Shown piece by piece: positions 23,815 through 32,293 of a stretch of DNA of 64,000 bases. The position numbers and the translations under genes were made by a program. The stretch spans positions 62,001 through 126,000 of the forward strand of contig CAJTEE010000007.1 of the NCBI GenBank assembly GCA_910575275.1. Direction: 5' to 3'. How positions within the stretch are numbered: position 1 is the stretch's first letter; each line of letters starts with the position of its first letter. Source of the DNA: Lachnospiraceae bacterium. Its GTDB lineage: Bacteria; Bacillota; Clostridia; Lachnospirales; Lachnospiraceae. The notes under the pieces were generated by a model, which saw nothing but the letters and a program-made list of their open reading frames with translations, ran no database searches and was not told the origin of the DNA.

Positions 23815-24675
23815 ATGAAAATAAAGGAGCTTCTGGGTCGGGAAAAGCCTGTGCTCTCCTTTGAAGTATTTCCGCCAAAGAAGGAAGCTGCATATGAGTC
23901 TGTAGCGCAGGCGGTTAGAGAGATTGCCGGTCTTAAGCCGTCGTTTATGAGTGTAACCTATGGCGCAGGAGGCGGGACAAGTCGGTATACGGTGAAAATC
24001 GCGTCGGAGATCGTAAAGGAGTACAAGGTTACGCCGTTGGCCCATTTATCCTGTGTCTCCTCGACGAAGGAGCAGGTCAGGTCCATGGCCGAAAGGCTCG
24101 AGGCGGGCGGCATTGAAAACATCCTCGCACTGCGCGGCGATATCCCGGCTGACGGGAGCGTAAAGACGGACTATCGGTATGCGAGCGAGCTGATCTGTGA
24201 CTTGAAGAAGCTGGGTGATTTTTGCATCGGCGGGGCCTGTTACCCGGAAATGCATCCGGATTCGAAAAGCAAGGAGGAGGACCTTCACTATTTAAAGGAA
24301 AAGGTGGATGCCGGCTGTGACTTTTTGACGACGCAGATGTTTTTTGATAATAACATTTTCTATAACTTCCTTTACCGCGCCCGTGAGCGGGGGATCACGG
24401 TTCCCATTGTAGCCGGGATCATGCCGATGACCAACGCGAAGCAGGTAAAGCGGACACTGGCGCTTTCCGGAACGTATCTGCCGACACGTTTTAAGATGCT
24501 GCTTGATAAGTTTGGGGAGAACCCAGCGGCCATGAAGCAGGCAGGGATCGCTTATGCCACGGAACAGATCATCGACCTGGTGGCAAACGACGTACGGGCG
24601 ATCCATGTATACACGATGAATAGGCCGGATGTGGCGGCGCAGATCAAAAACAGCCTGTCGGAGATCATAGTCTGA
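23815..24675 (+). CDS. metF: 5,10-methylenetetrahydrofolate reductase
   Basis: 286 residues, a complete (beta/alpha)8 flavin enzyme that makes 5-methyl-THF for methionine synthase. SFEVFPPKKEAAYESV carries the catalytic Glu. MSVTYGAGGGTSRYTV, HLSCVSSTKEQV, LALRGDIPADG, GGACYPEMHPDS and FLTTQMFFDNNIFYNFL are standard motifs. Its stop overlaps the next ATG by one base (TGATG). First gene of a metF - activation protein - metH operon. No SAM or B12 riboswitch was recognised upstream. Confidence 0.95.
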   Translation: MKIKELLGREKPVLSFEVFPPKKEAAYESVAQAVREIAGLKPSFMSVTYGAGGGTSRYTVKIASEIVKEYKVTPLAHLSCVSSTKEQVRSMAERLEAGGIENILALRGDIPADGSVKTDYRYASELICDLKKLGDFCIGGACYPEMHPDSKSKEEDLHYLKEKVDAGCDFLTTQMFFDNNIFYNFLYRARERGITVPIVAGIMPMTNAKQVKRTLALSGTYLPTRFKMLLDKFGENPAAMKQAGIAYATEQIIDLVANDVRAIHVYTMNRPDVAAQIKNSLSEIIV

Positions 24676-25316
24676 TGGAGACAGGGAGACGGGAGGCGCT
24701 CCGCTATCTGGGGTACGGCATAGGCGAGGCGGACGGCGAGATCCTGAAGCTTCTTTGTGAGTGTGAGAGAGAGCTTCAGGAGACGGCGGACTGCCGGTTC
24801 CTCATGCGGGAATTCCCTCTTGTGTTTACAGAGGATGGAAAAGTGGACGGCGGCTGCTTTCAAACGGACAGCAAAAGCCTTCGAAAAAACCTTGCCGGCT
24901 GTGAGCGGGTGCTTGTACTGGCCGCGACGCTTGGGGCCGGCGTGGATAGGCTGCTGGCGCGGTACGGAAGGCTGAAGGTTTCGAAGGCTGTTGTGCTGCA
25001 GGCTGCGTCGGCGGCCATGATCGAGGCGTATCTAAACGAGCTGTGCGGGGGCTGGCGTGCCGAATATGAGAAGAAGGGGCTGTATCTGCGGCCCAGGTTT
25101 TCGCCGGGCTACGGAGATTTCCCGCTGGCCTGCCAGCCGCAGCTTTTAGGCGGGCTGGAGGCCGCAAAGCGGATCGGTATTACCCTGACGGACAGTCTGC
25201 TGATGCTGCCCTCCAAGTCGGTGACGGCGGTGATCGGGGTTGGCAAAACGAAAGAGCCCTGCCTTTTGGAGGGCTGTGAGGCGTGCGGGAAAAAGGACTG
25301 TGCCTACCGCAGATAG
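24675..25316 (+). CDS. Methionine synthase activation (reactivation-domain) protein
   Basis: 213 residues. It corresponds to the C-terminal AdoMet-binding reactivation domain of E. coli MetH, here a separate polypeptide. RFSPGYGDFPL matches the AdoMet-binding R-x-(S/A)-P-G-Y motif, and LLMLPSKSVTAVIG follows. The C-terminus has four Cys (CLLEGCEACGKKDC), a feature of stand-alone versions that might bind a metal. It would reductively remethylate cob(II)alamin in the MetH encoded 24 bp downstream. Confidence 0.88.
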   Translation: METGRREALRYLGYGIGEADGEILKLLCECERELQETADCRFLMREFPLVFTEDGKVDGGCFQTDSKSLRKNLAGCERVLVLAATLGAGVDRLLARYGRLKVSKAVVLQAASAAMIEAYLNELCGGWRAEYEKKGLYLRPRFSPGYGDFPLACQPQLLGGLEAAKRIGITLTDSLLMLPSKSVTAVIGVGKTKEPCLLEGCEACGKKDCAYRR

Positions 25317-25340
25317 CGGCGGGCGGCAAAGGAGAGAGAT

Positions 25341-27845
25341 ATGGGCATACTTGAGGAGATCCGAAGCAGGCGGGTGTTTTTTGACGGCGGGACCGGGAGC
25401 CTTTTGCAGGCGCAGGGCTTAAAACCAGGAGAGCTTCCGGAGACCTGGAACCTGCTACATCCGGAGCGGATCGTGAGGCTTCATCTGGATTACTTGGACG
25501 CGGGAAGCGATGTGCTGACTACGAATACCTTCGGGGCGAATCGGTTTAAATTTAAAAAAGAGGACGGCTTTTCGGTAAAGGAAATCGTCACGGCGGCGGT
25601 AAAAAACGCGCGGGCGGCGATCCGAAGGGCAGGACATGGCTTCGCGGCCCTGGATCTGGGGCCGACCGGAAAGCTTTTAAGGCCCTATGGGGAGCTGGAA
25701 TTTGAAGATGCCGTGACAGCCTATAAAGAAGTGGCAGAGGCCGGAACGAAGGCCGGGGCGGATCTGATCATCATAGAAACGATGGGAGACAGCTACGAGA
25801 TGAAGGCGGCCGTGCTGGGAGCGAAGGAGGGAAGCCTGCTCCCGGTGTTTGCGACCGTGACACTGGATGAGAAGGGGAAAATGCTGACGGGCGGCGGTGT
25901 GGAGGCCGTCACGGCGCTTTTAGAGGGGCTGGGCGTCGATGGGATCGGCCTAAACTGTGGTTTGGGGCCCATACAGCTCCTCCCGTTCGTAAGGCAGATG
26001 GCCTCCATAGCCTCCGTACCGATTCTTGTCAATCCCAACGCCGGGCTTCCGCGGAGCCAAAACGGACAGACGGTCTATGACATTGATTCGGATGCGTTTG
26101 CGGCGGCGATGCAGGAGATCGCGCTGGCCGGAGCATCGCTTTTAGGCGGCTGCTGCGGCACGACGCCGGAGCACATAAGAAAGATGCGTGCGGCTTGTGA
26201 GGCGATTCCGCTCCCGGAAATCACGGATAAAGAGCGTACGGTGATCTCCTCCTATTCTCATGCGGTCACCTTCGGCGGCCGTCCGGTCCTCATCGGGGAG
26301 CGCATCAATCCGACCGGAAAGCCGCGGTTTAAACAGGCGTTGAGAGAGAGGGATCTGACCTATATTTTAAACGTAGGCGCGGCGCAGCAGGAGAGCGGAG
26401 CCGATGTGCTGGATGTGAACGTGGGCCTGCCGGGGATCGACGAGCCAGCCGTGCTGGAGGAGGTGGTGAAGGAGCTGCAGAGCGTCCTTGACCTGCCGTT
26501 ACAGCTTGACACCTCAAATCCCGAAGCCATGGAGCGCGCAATGCGCTGTTACAACGGCAAGCCGCTTATCAATTCGGTCAACGGAAAGAGGGAGGTCATG
26601 GAAGCCGTATTCCCGCTCGTAAAGCGTTACGGCGGGGTTGTGGTGGCGCTTTGCCTTGACGAGGCAGGGATCCCAAAGACGGCCGACGGCCGGATCGAGG
26701 TAGCAAAAAAGATCTATAAGACGGCGGCATCGTACGGGATCGGGAAAAAGGATATCCTTGTGGATGCGCTCTGCATGGCGGTGAGCTCGGATAAAAACGG
26801 GGCGCTGACGACGCTGGAGACCGTGCGCCGTGTACGGGACGAGCTTGGAGGAAAGACCGTGTTGGGCGTCTCCAATGTGTCATTCGGTCTGCCGATGCGT
26901 GAGCATATCAATGCGGCGTTTTTCCTCTCAGCTCTGTGGAACGGGCTTTCCGCGGGGATCATCAATCCGAATTCGGCTGCCATGATGGCGGTTTATGACA
27001 GCTTCCTTGTGCTGACCGCGCAGGACGAAAACTGTGGACGATATATCGCGGCGTATGCCGAAAAGGAAGCAGAGAAGAAGCGGGAGAGGGCAGAGAAAGC
27101 GCAGAGAAGATCGGAATCCGGTATGGCGGGTGCCGGGAATATGCCGGGGCCTAAAGGTTTGGCGGGCGGCACGGGACAGCCGGACGTTTTGGTCAAAGCA
27201 GCCGGGGCAGATGGAGAATTCCCGGAGCTCAGGCGGAGTATCCTGCGCGGGATGCCGGAGGCGGCCGGACGGGCAGCCGAGGCAGCGCTTGCGGCGAAGG
27301 ACGCGCTGGAGCTGATCAACAAGGAGCTGATTCCGGCTCTCGATGAGGTAGGGCAGGGCTTTGAGGCCGGGACGGTATTCCTGCCGCAGCTTTTGATGAG
27401 TGCCGAGGCGGCGAAGGCGGCGTTTGCAGTCGTAAAGGAGCGGCTGGCCGCGGATGGGAGCGAACAGAAAAAGCGCGGGACGGTGATTCTCGCGACCGTG
27501 AAGGGCGATATCCATGACATCGGGAAAAATATCGTGAAGGTCCTTTTGGAGAATTACAGCTTTGAGGTAATGGATCTGGGACGCGATGTTCCCCCGGAGG
27601 AGATCGTAAAGGCCGCAGTGGAGAGGCATGCGCCGGTCGTGGGCTTAAGCGCCCTCATGACGACGACGGTCCCCTCGATGGAAGCGACAATCGCCGCCCT
27701 GCACAAAGACGCTCCCTGGGTTAAGATCATGGTGGGAGGCGCGGTACTCACGAAGGAGTATGCCGACTCGATCGGAGCCGACGCCTACTGTAAGGATGCG
27801 ATGGCGTCCGTGAACTTTGCTTCTTCTGTGACAGAGAGCAAATGA
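25341..27845 (+). CDS. metH: Cobalamin-dependent methionine synthase lacking the reactivation domain
   Basis: 834 residues versus about 1,200 in E. coli. The homocysteine/zinc domain (1-290) has Cys206 (GLNCGLGP) and Cys271/Cys272 (GGCCGTTPEH). The pterin domain (about 312-575) begins VLIGERINPTGKPRF. The B12 cap and Rossmann domains (about 640-834) hold the cobalt-ligand His725 in KGDIHDIGKN. A Lys/Glu/Gly-rich linker (about 575-640) joins pterin and cap modules. It methylates homocysteine with 5-methyl-THF. The missing reactivation domain is encoded just upstream. Confidence 0.95.
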   Translation: MGILEEIRSRRVFFDGGTGSLLQAQGLKPGELPETWNLLHPERIVRLHLDYLDAGSDVLTTNTFGANRFKFKKEDGFSVKEIVTAAVKNARAAIRRAGHGFAALDLGPTGKLLRPYGELEFEDAVTAYKEVAEAGTKAGADLIIIETMGDSYEMKAAVLGAKEGSLLPVFATVTLDEKGKMLTGGGVEAVTALLEGLGVDGIGLNCGLGPIQLLPFVRQMASIASVPILVNPNAGLPRSQNGQTVYDIDSDAFAAAMQEIALAGASLLGGCCGTTPEHIRKMRAACEAIPLPEITDKERTVISSYSHAVTFGGRPVLIGERINPTGKPRFKQALRERDLTYILNVGAAQQESGADVLDVNVGLPGIDEPAVLEEVVKELQSVLDLPLQLDTSNPEAMERAMRCYNGKPLINSVNGKREVMEAVFPLVKRYGGVVVALCLDEAGIPKTADGRIEVAKKIYKTAASYGIGKKDILVDALCMAVSSDKNGALTTLETVRRVRDELGGKTVLGVSNVSFGLPMREHINAAFFLSALWNGLSAGIINPNSAAMMAVYDSFLVLTAQDENCGRYIAAYAEKEAEKKRERAEKAQRRSESGMAGAGNMPGPKGLAGGTGQPDVLVKAAGADGEFPELRRSILRGMPEAAGRAAEAALAAKDALELINKELIPALDEVGQGFEAGTVFLPQLLMSAEAAKAAFAVVKERLAADGSEQKKRGTVILATVKGDIHDIGKNIVKVLLENYSFEVMDLGRDVPPEEIVKAAVERHAPVVGLSALMTTTVPSMEATIAALHKDAPWVKIMVGGAVLTKEYADSIGADAYCKDAMASVNFASSVTESK

Positions 27846-27890
27846 TGGGCTTATGAAAGCAGATTGATAAAAAAATGAGGTTGTAGGAAG

Positions 27891-29369
27891 ATGGCAAAGG
27901 AAAACAAATTGGAAACGGGCCGTATCTGGCCCCTGATCATATCGTTGTCGATTCCCTCCATTATTGCGCAGCTTGTGGGTATCCTCTATAATATGGTGGA
28001 TCGGATGTTTATCGGACGGATCGAGGATGGGACTACGGCCATGGCGGCGTTAAGCGTTTCGCTGCCGCTCATCACCTGCATCACGGCGTTTACAAGGCTC
28101 GTGGGGATCGGCGGCGCCCCCACCTGTGCGATCCGCATGGGGCAGAAGGATCAGGACGGCGCAGAGGAAATCCTGGGCGTGAGCTTCGCGTCCCTTTTAA
28201 CGGTGGGAGCTGTCATCACGGCGGTCATCCTCCTTTTTAAGCGGCCGCTTTTGACGCTGTTCGGCGCGGATGAGACGACCCTGGAACTCGCTTGCGACTA
28301 TATGGGAATCTATGGGCTGGGAACGGTTTTCGTCATGATCTCGCTGGGAATGAATTCGTACATAACGACGCAGGGGTTTGCCCGCACGGGTATGTTTACG
28401 GTCCTGATCGGCGCTTTTTTGAATATTCTTTTTGACGCTCTTTTTATCCATGGACTGCACATGGGGGTCCGCGGTGCCGCCATCGCGACGGTCATTGCGC
28501 AGGGGATCTCCTGTGCCTGGGCGCTTTCGTTTTTATTTGGGCCTAAAAGCCTTTTGAAAATGCGAAGACAATATTTCCGGGTCAGATGGAGCGTGTTAAA
28601 GCCTATCATGGCGCTCGGCATCTCCCCCTTTACCATGAGCATGACGGAGAGCCTGATTCAGATCTCTTTTAACAATCAGCTTGCAAAATTCGGCGGAACG
28701 ATGGCAGTCAGCACGGTGGCGATTTTGTTCAGCCTTTGGCAGTTTATGACGCTGCCTATCCAGGGCCTCTGCCAGGGGGCGCAGCCGATCATCAGCTTTA
28801 ATTATGGTGCGCAGAAGTATTCGAGGGTCCGCAGAGCCTGCAGGATCAGCCTGGGGCTCTGCATGACCTATGCGGTCAGCTTGACGGTTCTTATGATTAG
28901 CGTTCCGCATCGGTTTGCGGGGATTTTTACAAACGACGAGCGGCTTTTAAATTTATGTGCCTGGGCGCTGCCTATCTATATTGCGGGCGGACTTGTGTTC
29001 GGGGCCCAGACCAGCTTCCAGCAATCGTTTGTCTCCCTGGGACAGGCGAGGATCTCGCTGCTTCTTGCGTGCCTGCGGAAGGTAATCCTTTTGACGCCGC
29101 TTCTCTATATTTTTCCGGTAACGGTTGCCAGGCTTCCGATAGCGGAGATGATGTCAAAAGAGGCAGTCGGGCTTGTCCTTTGCCCGCGGGAAGTATTTGC
29201 GATTTTCCTGGCTGAGCCGGTGTCGGATGTGGCGGCTTCCGTTTGTACGACGATTGTGTTTGTTTGGTTTTATCGGAAATATTTGAGGGGGCCGCAGAGC
29301 CCGGGGCAGGCAGACCGTGTTTTGCAGCCAGGCTTCGGTGCTGGAAGCTCTAAGCCTCCGTCAGCGTAA
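27891..29369 (+). CDS. MATE family efflux transporter with repeat-derived C-terminus
   Basis: 492 residues, twelve membrane segments. Starts with GRIWPLIISLSIPSIIAQLV and NMVDRMFIGRI, and the second half begins PIMALGISPFTMSMTESLIQ. A Na+ or H+ coupled multidrug exporter by family. Codon use is core-like. The C-terminal tail after YRKYLRG (GPQSPGQADRVLQPG...) is translated from a GC-rich dispersed repeat and from the left inverted arm of the downstream insertion, so the original C-terminus may have been replaced. Confidence 0.88.
   Translation: MAKENKLETGRIWPLIISLSIPSIIAQLVGILYNMVDRMFIGRIEDGTTAMAALSVSLPLITCITAFTRLVGIGGAPTCAIRMGQKDQDGAEEILGVSFASLLTVGAVITAVILLFKRPLLTLFGADETTLELACDYMGIYGLGTVFVMISLGMNSYITTQGFARTGMFTVLIGAFLNILFDALFIHGLHMGVRGAAIATVIAQGISCAWALSFLFGPKSLLKMRRQYFRVRWSVLKPIMALGISPFTMSMTESLIQISFNNQLAKFGGTMAVSTVAILFSLWQFMTLPIQGLCQGAQPIISFNYGAQKYSRVRRACRISLGLCMTYAVSLTVLMISVPHRFAGIFTNDERLLNLCAWALPIYIAGGLVFGAQTSFQQSFVSLGQARISLLLACLRKVILLTPLLYIFPVTVARLPIAEMMSKEAVGLVLCPREVFAIFLAEPVSDVAASVCTTIVFVWFYRKYLRGPQSPGQADRVLQPGFGAGSSKPPSA
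29287..29315. repeat. Dispersed GC-rich motif, copy 1
   Basis: Core CCGCAGAGCCCGGGGCAGG. Related copies lie at 39821-39847 (CCGCGGAGCCCGGGGCGGG) and 54506-54535 (CCGCAGAGGCCGGGGCAGG). This copy lies within the 3' end of the MATE gene. Confidence 0.65.
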
Positions 29370-29401
29370 AAAGCAGGGGTCCAGAAGCCAATGTCATTAA
29401 G
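29304..29401. repeat. Left inverted arm of the 29.3-32.3 kb insertion
   Basis: Matches the reverse complement of 32105-32280 in blocks: a perfect 20-bp block starting GGGCAGGCAGACC, a 14-bp block GCGTAAAAAGCAGG, and a 14-bp block CCAATGTCATTAAG. The left arm lacks about 80 bp present in the right arm. Confidence 0.75.
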
Positions 29402-29729
29402 AAAAGGAAAAATTACGATAAAAGAGGGCATTTTTTTCTTAACAGATTTTAGACAGTTTAAGTTTGTTAAGTTATAGGATAAATTGTGAACTTTTTGTGA
29501 AATAAGTGTTAGCGGCCTTGAAAAAAATATTTTATGGGCAATACTTATAATAACCGTTGTGACGAGCGGTTCGCATAGAAGTGAGAAGTCAAAAGTAAAA
29601 GCACATAATCGTAGCGAACAAGAACGTCAATGATATACCCAACCCTGGGTTTGTTTTGGCGTTCTTTTTTTGTCCGGCGGTTGGAAAAACCAAAGGAGTA
29701 GTAAACTATGAATATAAAATAAAGGAGAA
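29402..29729. other. AT-rich leader of the insertion, possible small RNA
   Basis: No protein gene. A TATAAT at 29546-29551 is followed by a segment that can fold (GTTCGC near 29569 with GCGAAC near 29612) and ends in the strong terminator at 29618-29670. A -35 box at proper spacing is not evident, so transcription is uncertain. Confidence 0.4.
29618..29670 (+). terminator. Strong two-level terminator hairpin
   Basis: AGAACG pairs with CGTTCT enclosing ACCCA-ACCC-TGGGT, then seven T. Confidence 0.75.
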
Positions 29730-30748
29730 ACTTTGCCACGTAATCAATCGTGTAGCGGAGGCATACAAAAAAGAACAATTCCTCCGAAAAAAGCAAACTG
29801 TCAATTAAGGATACGATTCAAATTTTAATCGGAGCGGAGGGCGGTTTCCTTGCCAAAGAGCTCCATAGGGCAGGGTGCAATGTGTCAGCCTTCGCCCTAT
29901 CACCAGCGCTGGGCGCAGATTCCAGCCAAGGCGTTCCGTGATATTTTCATGGGGTTCAATGGGGAGTGCGTTGACAGTGAAACCTTTCACGGATTCCGGC
30001 TTCTGTCGGTGGACGGTACAGCGGTTTCTATCCCACGCAACCCAAAATCAGACAGCTTTGTGGTTCATTCCGGCGCCCCTAAGGGATATAACCAACTGCA
30101 TATGACGCCACTGTATGATATACTGAATAAAGTATATCTGGAAGCGGTGATACAGCCAGAACCATAAAAAGACGAAATCGGCGCATTGATTGAATTTGTC
30201 AGGCGTAACACGTTCAAAGAAAAGACTCTCATTATTGGAGACAGAGGCTTTGAGTCCTATAACCTATTGGCTCATCTTACGGAAGTGGCACATCTCTCTA
30301 TGTTGGAACTGGATACGGTTATCCGTTTTAACGTCAGTACCACGCAGACGAAAGAGGATAAACAGAAGAAACATATCTTCCTTCAAGTGCCGAAAAACAG
30401 CAAAGAAGGGAGCAAACACGCTGGGGACGTTGGGATTTTCCCAGCCCGTATCCCATGTGTCTGAGGATTGTCCGGTTCCAGTTGGACAGCGGTGTGTTTG
30501 AGACGATAGCCACATCTCTTCCAAATACGTTTACCTTGGAGGATATCCGGGAACTGTACCATTTTCGCTGGGGGATCGAGTCCGGTTTCCGGGATTTGAA
30601 ATATACTATGGGACTGGTAAACCTGTATGGCAAAAGAGACTGTTTTGCGGAGCAGGAAATGTACGCGGCAATGACTATGTTCAACTTTACAAGCCGTATA
30701 GCCCATAAAGCGGTTATACGGCAGCCGGAAGAACGTAAAATTCCATAA
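29730..30748 (+). pseudogene. Decayed IS4-family DDE transposase
   Basis: Recognisable pieces: SVDGTAVSIPRNPKSDSFVV (first Asp), LIIGDRGFESYNLLAHL (second Asp), and YHFRWGIESGFRDLKYTMGL, the Y-(2)-R-(3)-E-(6)-K signature of IS4 with the catalytic Glu. The frame is broken by stops upstream of 29850, a TAA at 30165-30167 in the middle, and a frameshift near 30455-30464. The C-terminus ends early at 30748. No functional protein can be made. The element's own short terminal repeats were not located. Confidence 0.88.
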
Positions 30749-31119
30749 TCCCCCTATAATTACAACTGTTGTTTATGATAAGCAGACCATGTTTTCTATG
30801 GCTTTCTTTAGCAAAAACCGGAAAATCAAAGAAATACAACGAGAAAAAGCCACTCCCAATACCGATAAATAGATTTTTGGGAATAAACAAATCGGTGTTT
30901 GTAAGAATAATTCGAGGGATTGGCAGGAGGGGCGATATGAAACTGCAACTACGATTGAGAAGTCGTTGAAACGATAAGAAATGTGGGGCGTGGCAGTTGC
31001 TGCGTCTTGTATTTTATGGTTGAAAACAGAGGTTAAGAGTGGTATAACTAAAACTTGAAAGATATAGACAAAGTGATTTGCCGAAAAATTCTAGCAGTGA
31101 TTTATCGGAGGGTATGTAT
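30749..31119. other. Gene-poor segment between transposase remnant and lipoprotein
   Basis: AT-rich. A 66-codon frame at 30769-30969 has no ribosome site or recognisable pattern and is probably spurious. The promoter of the lipoprotein gene is expected here, but no convincing box pair was found. Confidence 0.4.
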
Positions 31120-31962
31120 ATGAACAGATGTAAAAAGATAGTAATATTAGTATGCGTTTTTCTGACAGCACTAAATGTTGTTGCTTGTGGACAAGCAAAA
31201 GGAGATGAAGTTGTGAATACGGATGAAGCTTCTACAAGACAGCAAGAAAGCAGTGTGCAGACAGTTGAAGGTACAGATTTGGAAATAAAAGAAGATGAAA
31301 CTGCAATTACAGATGAATCTTCTGTAAATCAGCAAGAAAGCGGCATGCAGACAGTTGAAAGTATAAATTTAGGAACGGAAGAAGATAAAACCATTGGTGT
31401 AGAAAAACCCAATGTACAAACGGGTGGAAATATAGACACAGAAATGACAACAGAAGAAGTATTAGATTTGTTTATCAACGGATCAATAAGTGCAATCAGT
31501 TCCGAGGATTCGGCATTCTATATTACCGATTTAGATATGGATTCTGGTGAATGGGATTCCTATTCCATTGGTGAAAGGGTCGATCTTGACAATGATGGAG
31601 AAAATGAACTGATTATTTGCGGACCTTATGGTGGCATATACCTTGATGTACGCAATAACAAGGTCTATGAATTTGCTGTGGGAGAGGATGATTCTCTTGT
31701 GCTTTCTTATGTTTTTTATAATGGCTCCACATGGATTATGTACAGCAACAGAATACATACAGGATATGAAGCATACCATATGGAAAAATTTGAAGGGGCA
31801 GATAATTTAGTTTCAGAAATGAATTTTCATGAAGAACTTGTTGATGAAGATAATGTGGAGGGTAAAGAAAAATATACATTGAACGGAACGGAAATATCTT
31901 ATGATGAATATTTTGAATTATGTAGCAAGATTTTTGCAACTGAAGTAACTACAACTAAATGA
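31120..31962 (+). CDS. Putative lipoprotein with an internal duplication
   Basis: 280 residues from ATG 31120 (CGGAGGG seven bases upstream). Signal peptide with lipobox NVVAC (Cys at about 23). An acidic spacer (about 35-105) has two copies of a ~30-residue repeat (QQESSVQTVEGTDLEIKEDE and QQESGMQTVESINLGTEEDK). A C-terminal globular domain (about 115-280) contains VDLDNDGENELIICGPYGG, a calcium-loop-like D-x-D-x-D pattern. No known family. It is AT-rich and lies inside the inverted-repeat-bounded insertion. Confidence 0.75.
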   Translation: MNRCKKIVILVCVFLTALNVVACGQAKGDEVVNTDEASTRQQESSVQTVEGTDLEIKEDETAITDESSVNQQESGMQTVESINLGTEEDKTIGVEKPNVQTGGNIDTEMTTEEVLDLFINGSISAISSEDSAFYITDLDMDSGEWDSYSIGERVDLDNDGENELIICGPYGGIYLDVRNNKVYEFAVGEDDSLVLSYVFYNGSTWIMYSNRIHTGYEAYHMEKFEGADNLVSEMNFHEELVDEDNVEGKEKYTLNGTEISYDEYFELCSKIFATEVTTTK

Positions 31963-32025
31963 CAACTTTTATATTTGTTATTAGGGTAGTGGCAAATTGA
32001 TATATTCCTTGTTAATGTTCTTTAT

Positions 32026-32043
32026 ACATGGTGCTAGCACCAA
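32026..32043. repeat. ACATGGTGCTAGCACCA palindrome, copy 1
   Basis: Same dispersed palindrome as at 60302 and 61016. It sits between the lipoprotein stop and its terminator. Confidence 0.7.
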
Positions 32044-32085
32044 GTCCACCTGTTTGTTTTGTATATGGCAGGTGGACTTTTTTCT
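32042..32085 (+). terminator. Terminator after the lipoprotein gene
   Basis: AAGTCCACCTG pairs perfectly with CAGGTGGACTT, followed by TTTTTCTT. Confidence 0.8.
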
Positions 32086-32104
32086 TAGTCATAAAAACGA
32101 TTCT

Positions 32105-32280
32105 CTTAATGACATTGGTCCAGAAGCAAGTCGCTGGAAAAATTTTGATAAATTTTTCCACTCCGTGTTTCTAGGATTTTGGCAGGGAATGCCGAAATCC
32201 GCTCCTGCTTTTTACGCCGCCGCAGGCTAAAAGCTCCTGGCGCGTCAAGCCAACGGCTGTAAAACACGGTCTGCCTGCCC
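32105..32280. repeat. Right inverted arm of the 29.3-32.3 kb insertion
   Basis: Reverse-complement match to 29304-29401 in three perfect blocks (14, 14 and 20 bp), with an extra ~80 bp in the middle. It ends 14 bp from the metA stop codon. Confidence 0.75.
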
Positions 32281-32293
32281 TGGACTCTTTAAA

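Noticed and set aside
23490-23815. SAM or cobalamin riboswitch upstream of metF
   Set aside because: The characteristic core helices were not found; the region is explained by the repeat cluster.
22882-24045. Long N-terminal extension of the cytidylate-kinase-like protein
   Set aside because: It would read through the palindromic repeats and overlap metF; the start at 23487 has a strong ribosome site.
26928-27629. Antisense ORF opposite metH
   Set aside because: Lies over the conserved cobalamin-binding region of metH; composition is Arg/Pro-rich shadow type.
30769-30969. 66-codon ORF after the transposase remnant
   Set aside because: No ribosome site, odd composition, overlaps the decayed insertion sequence.
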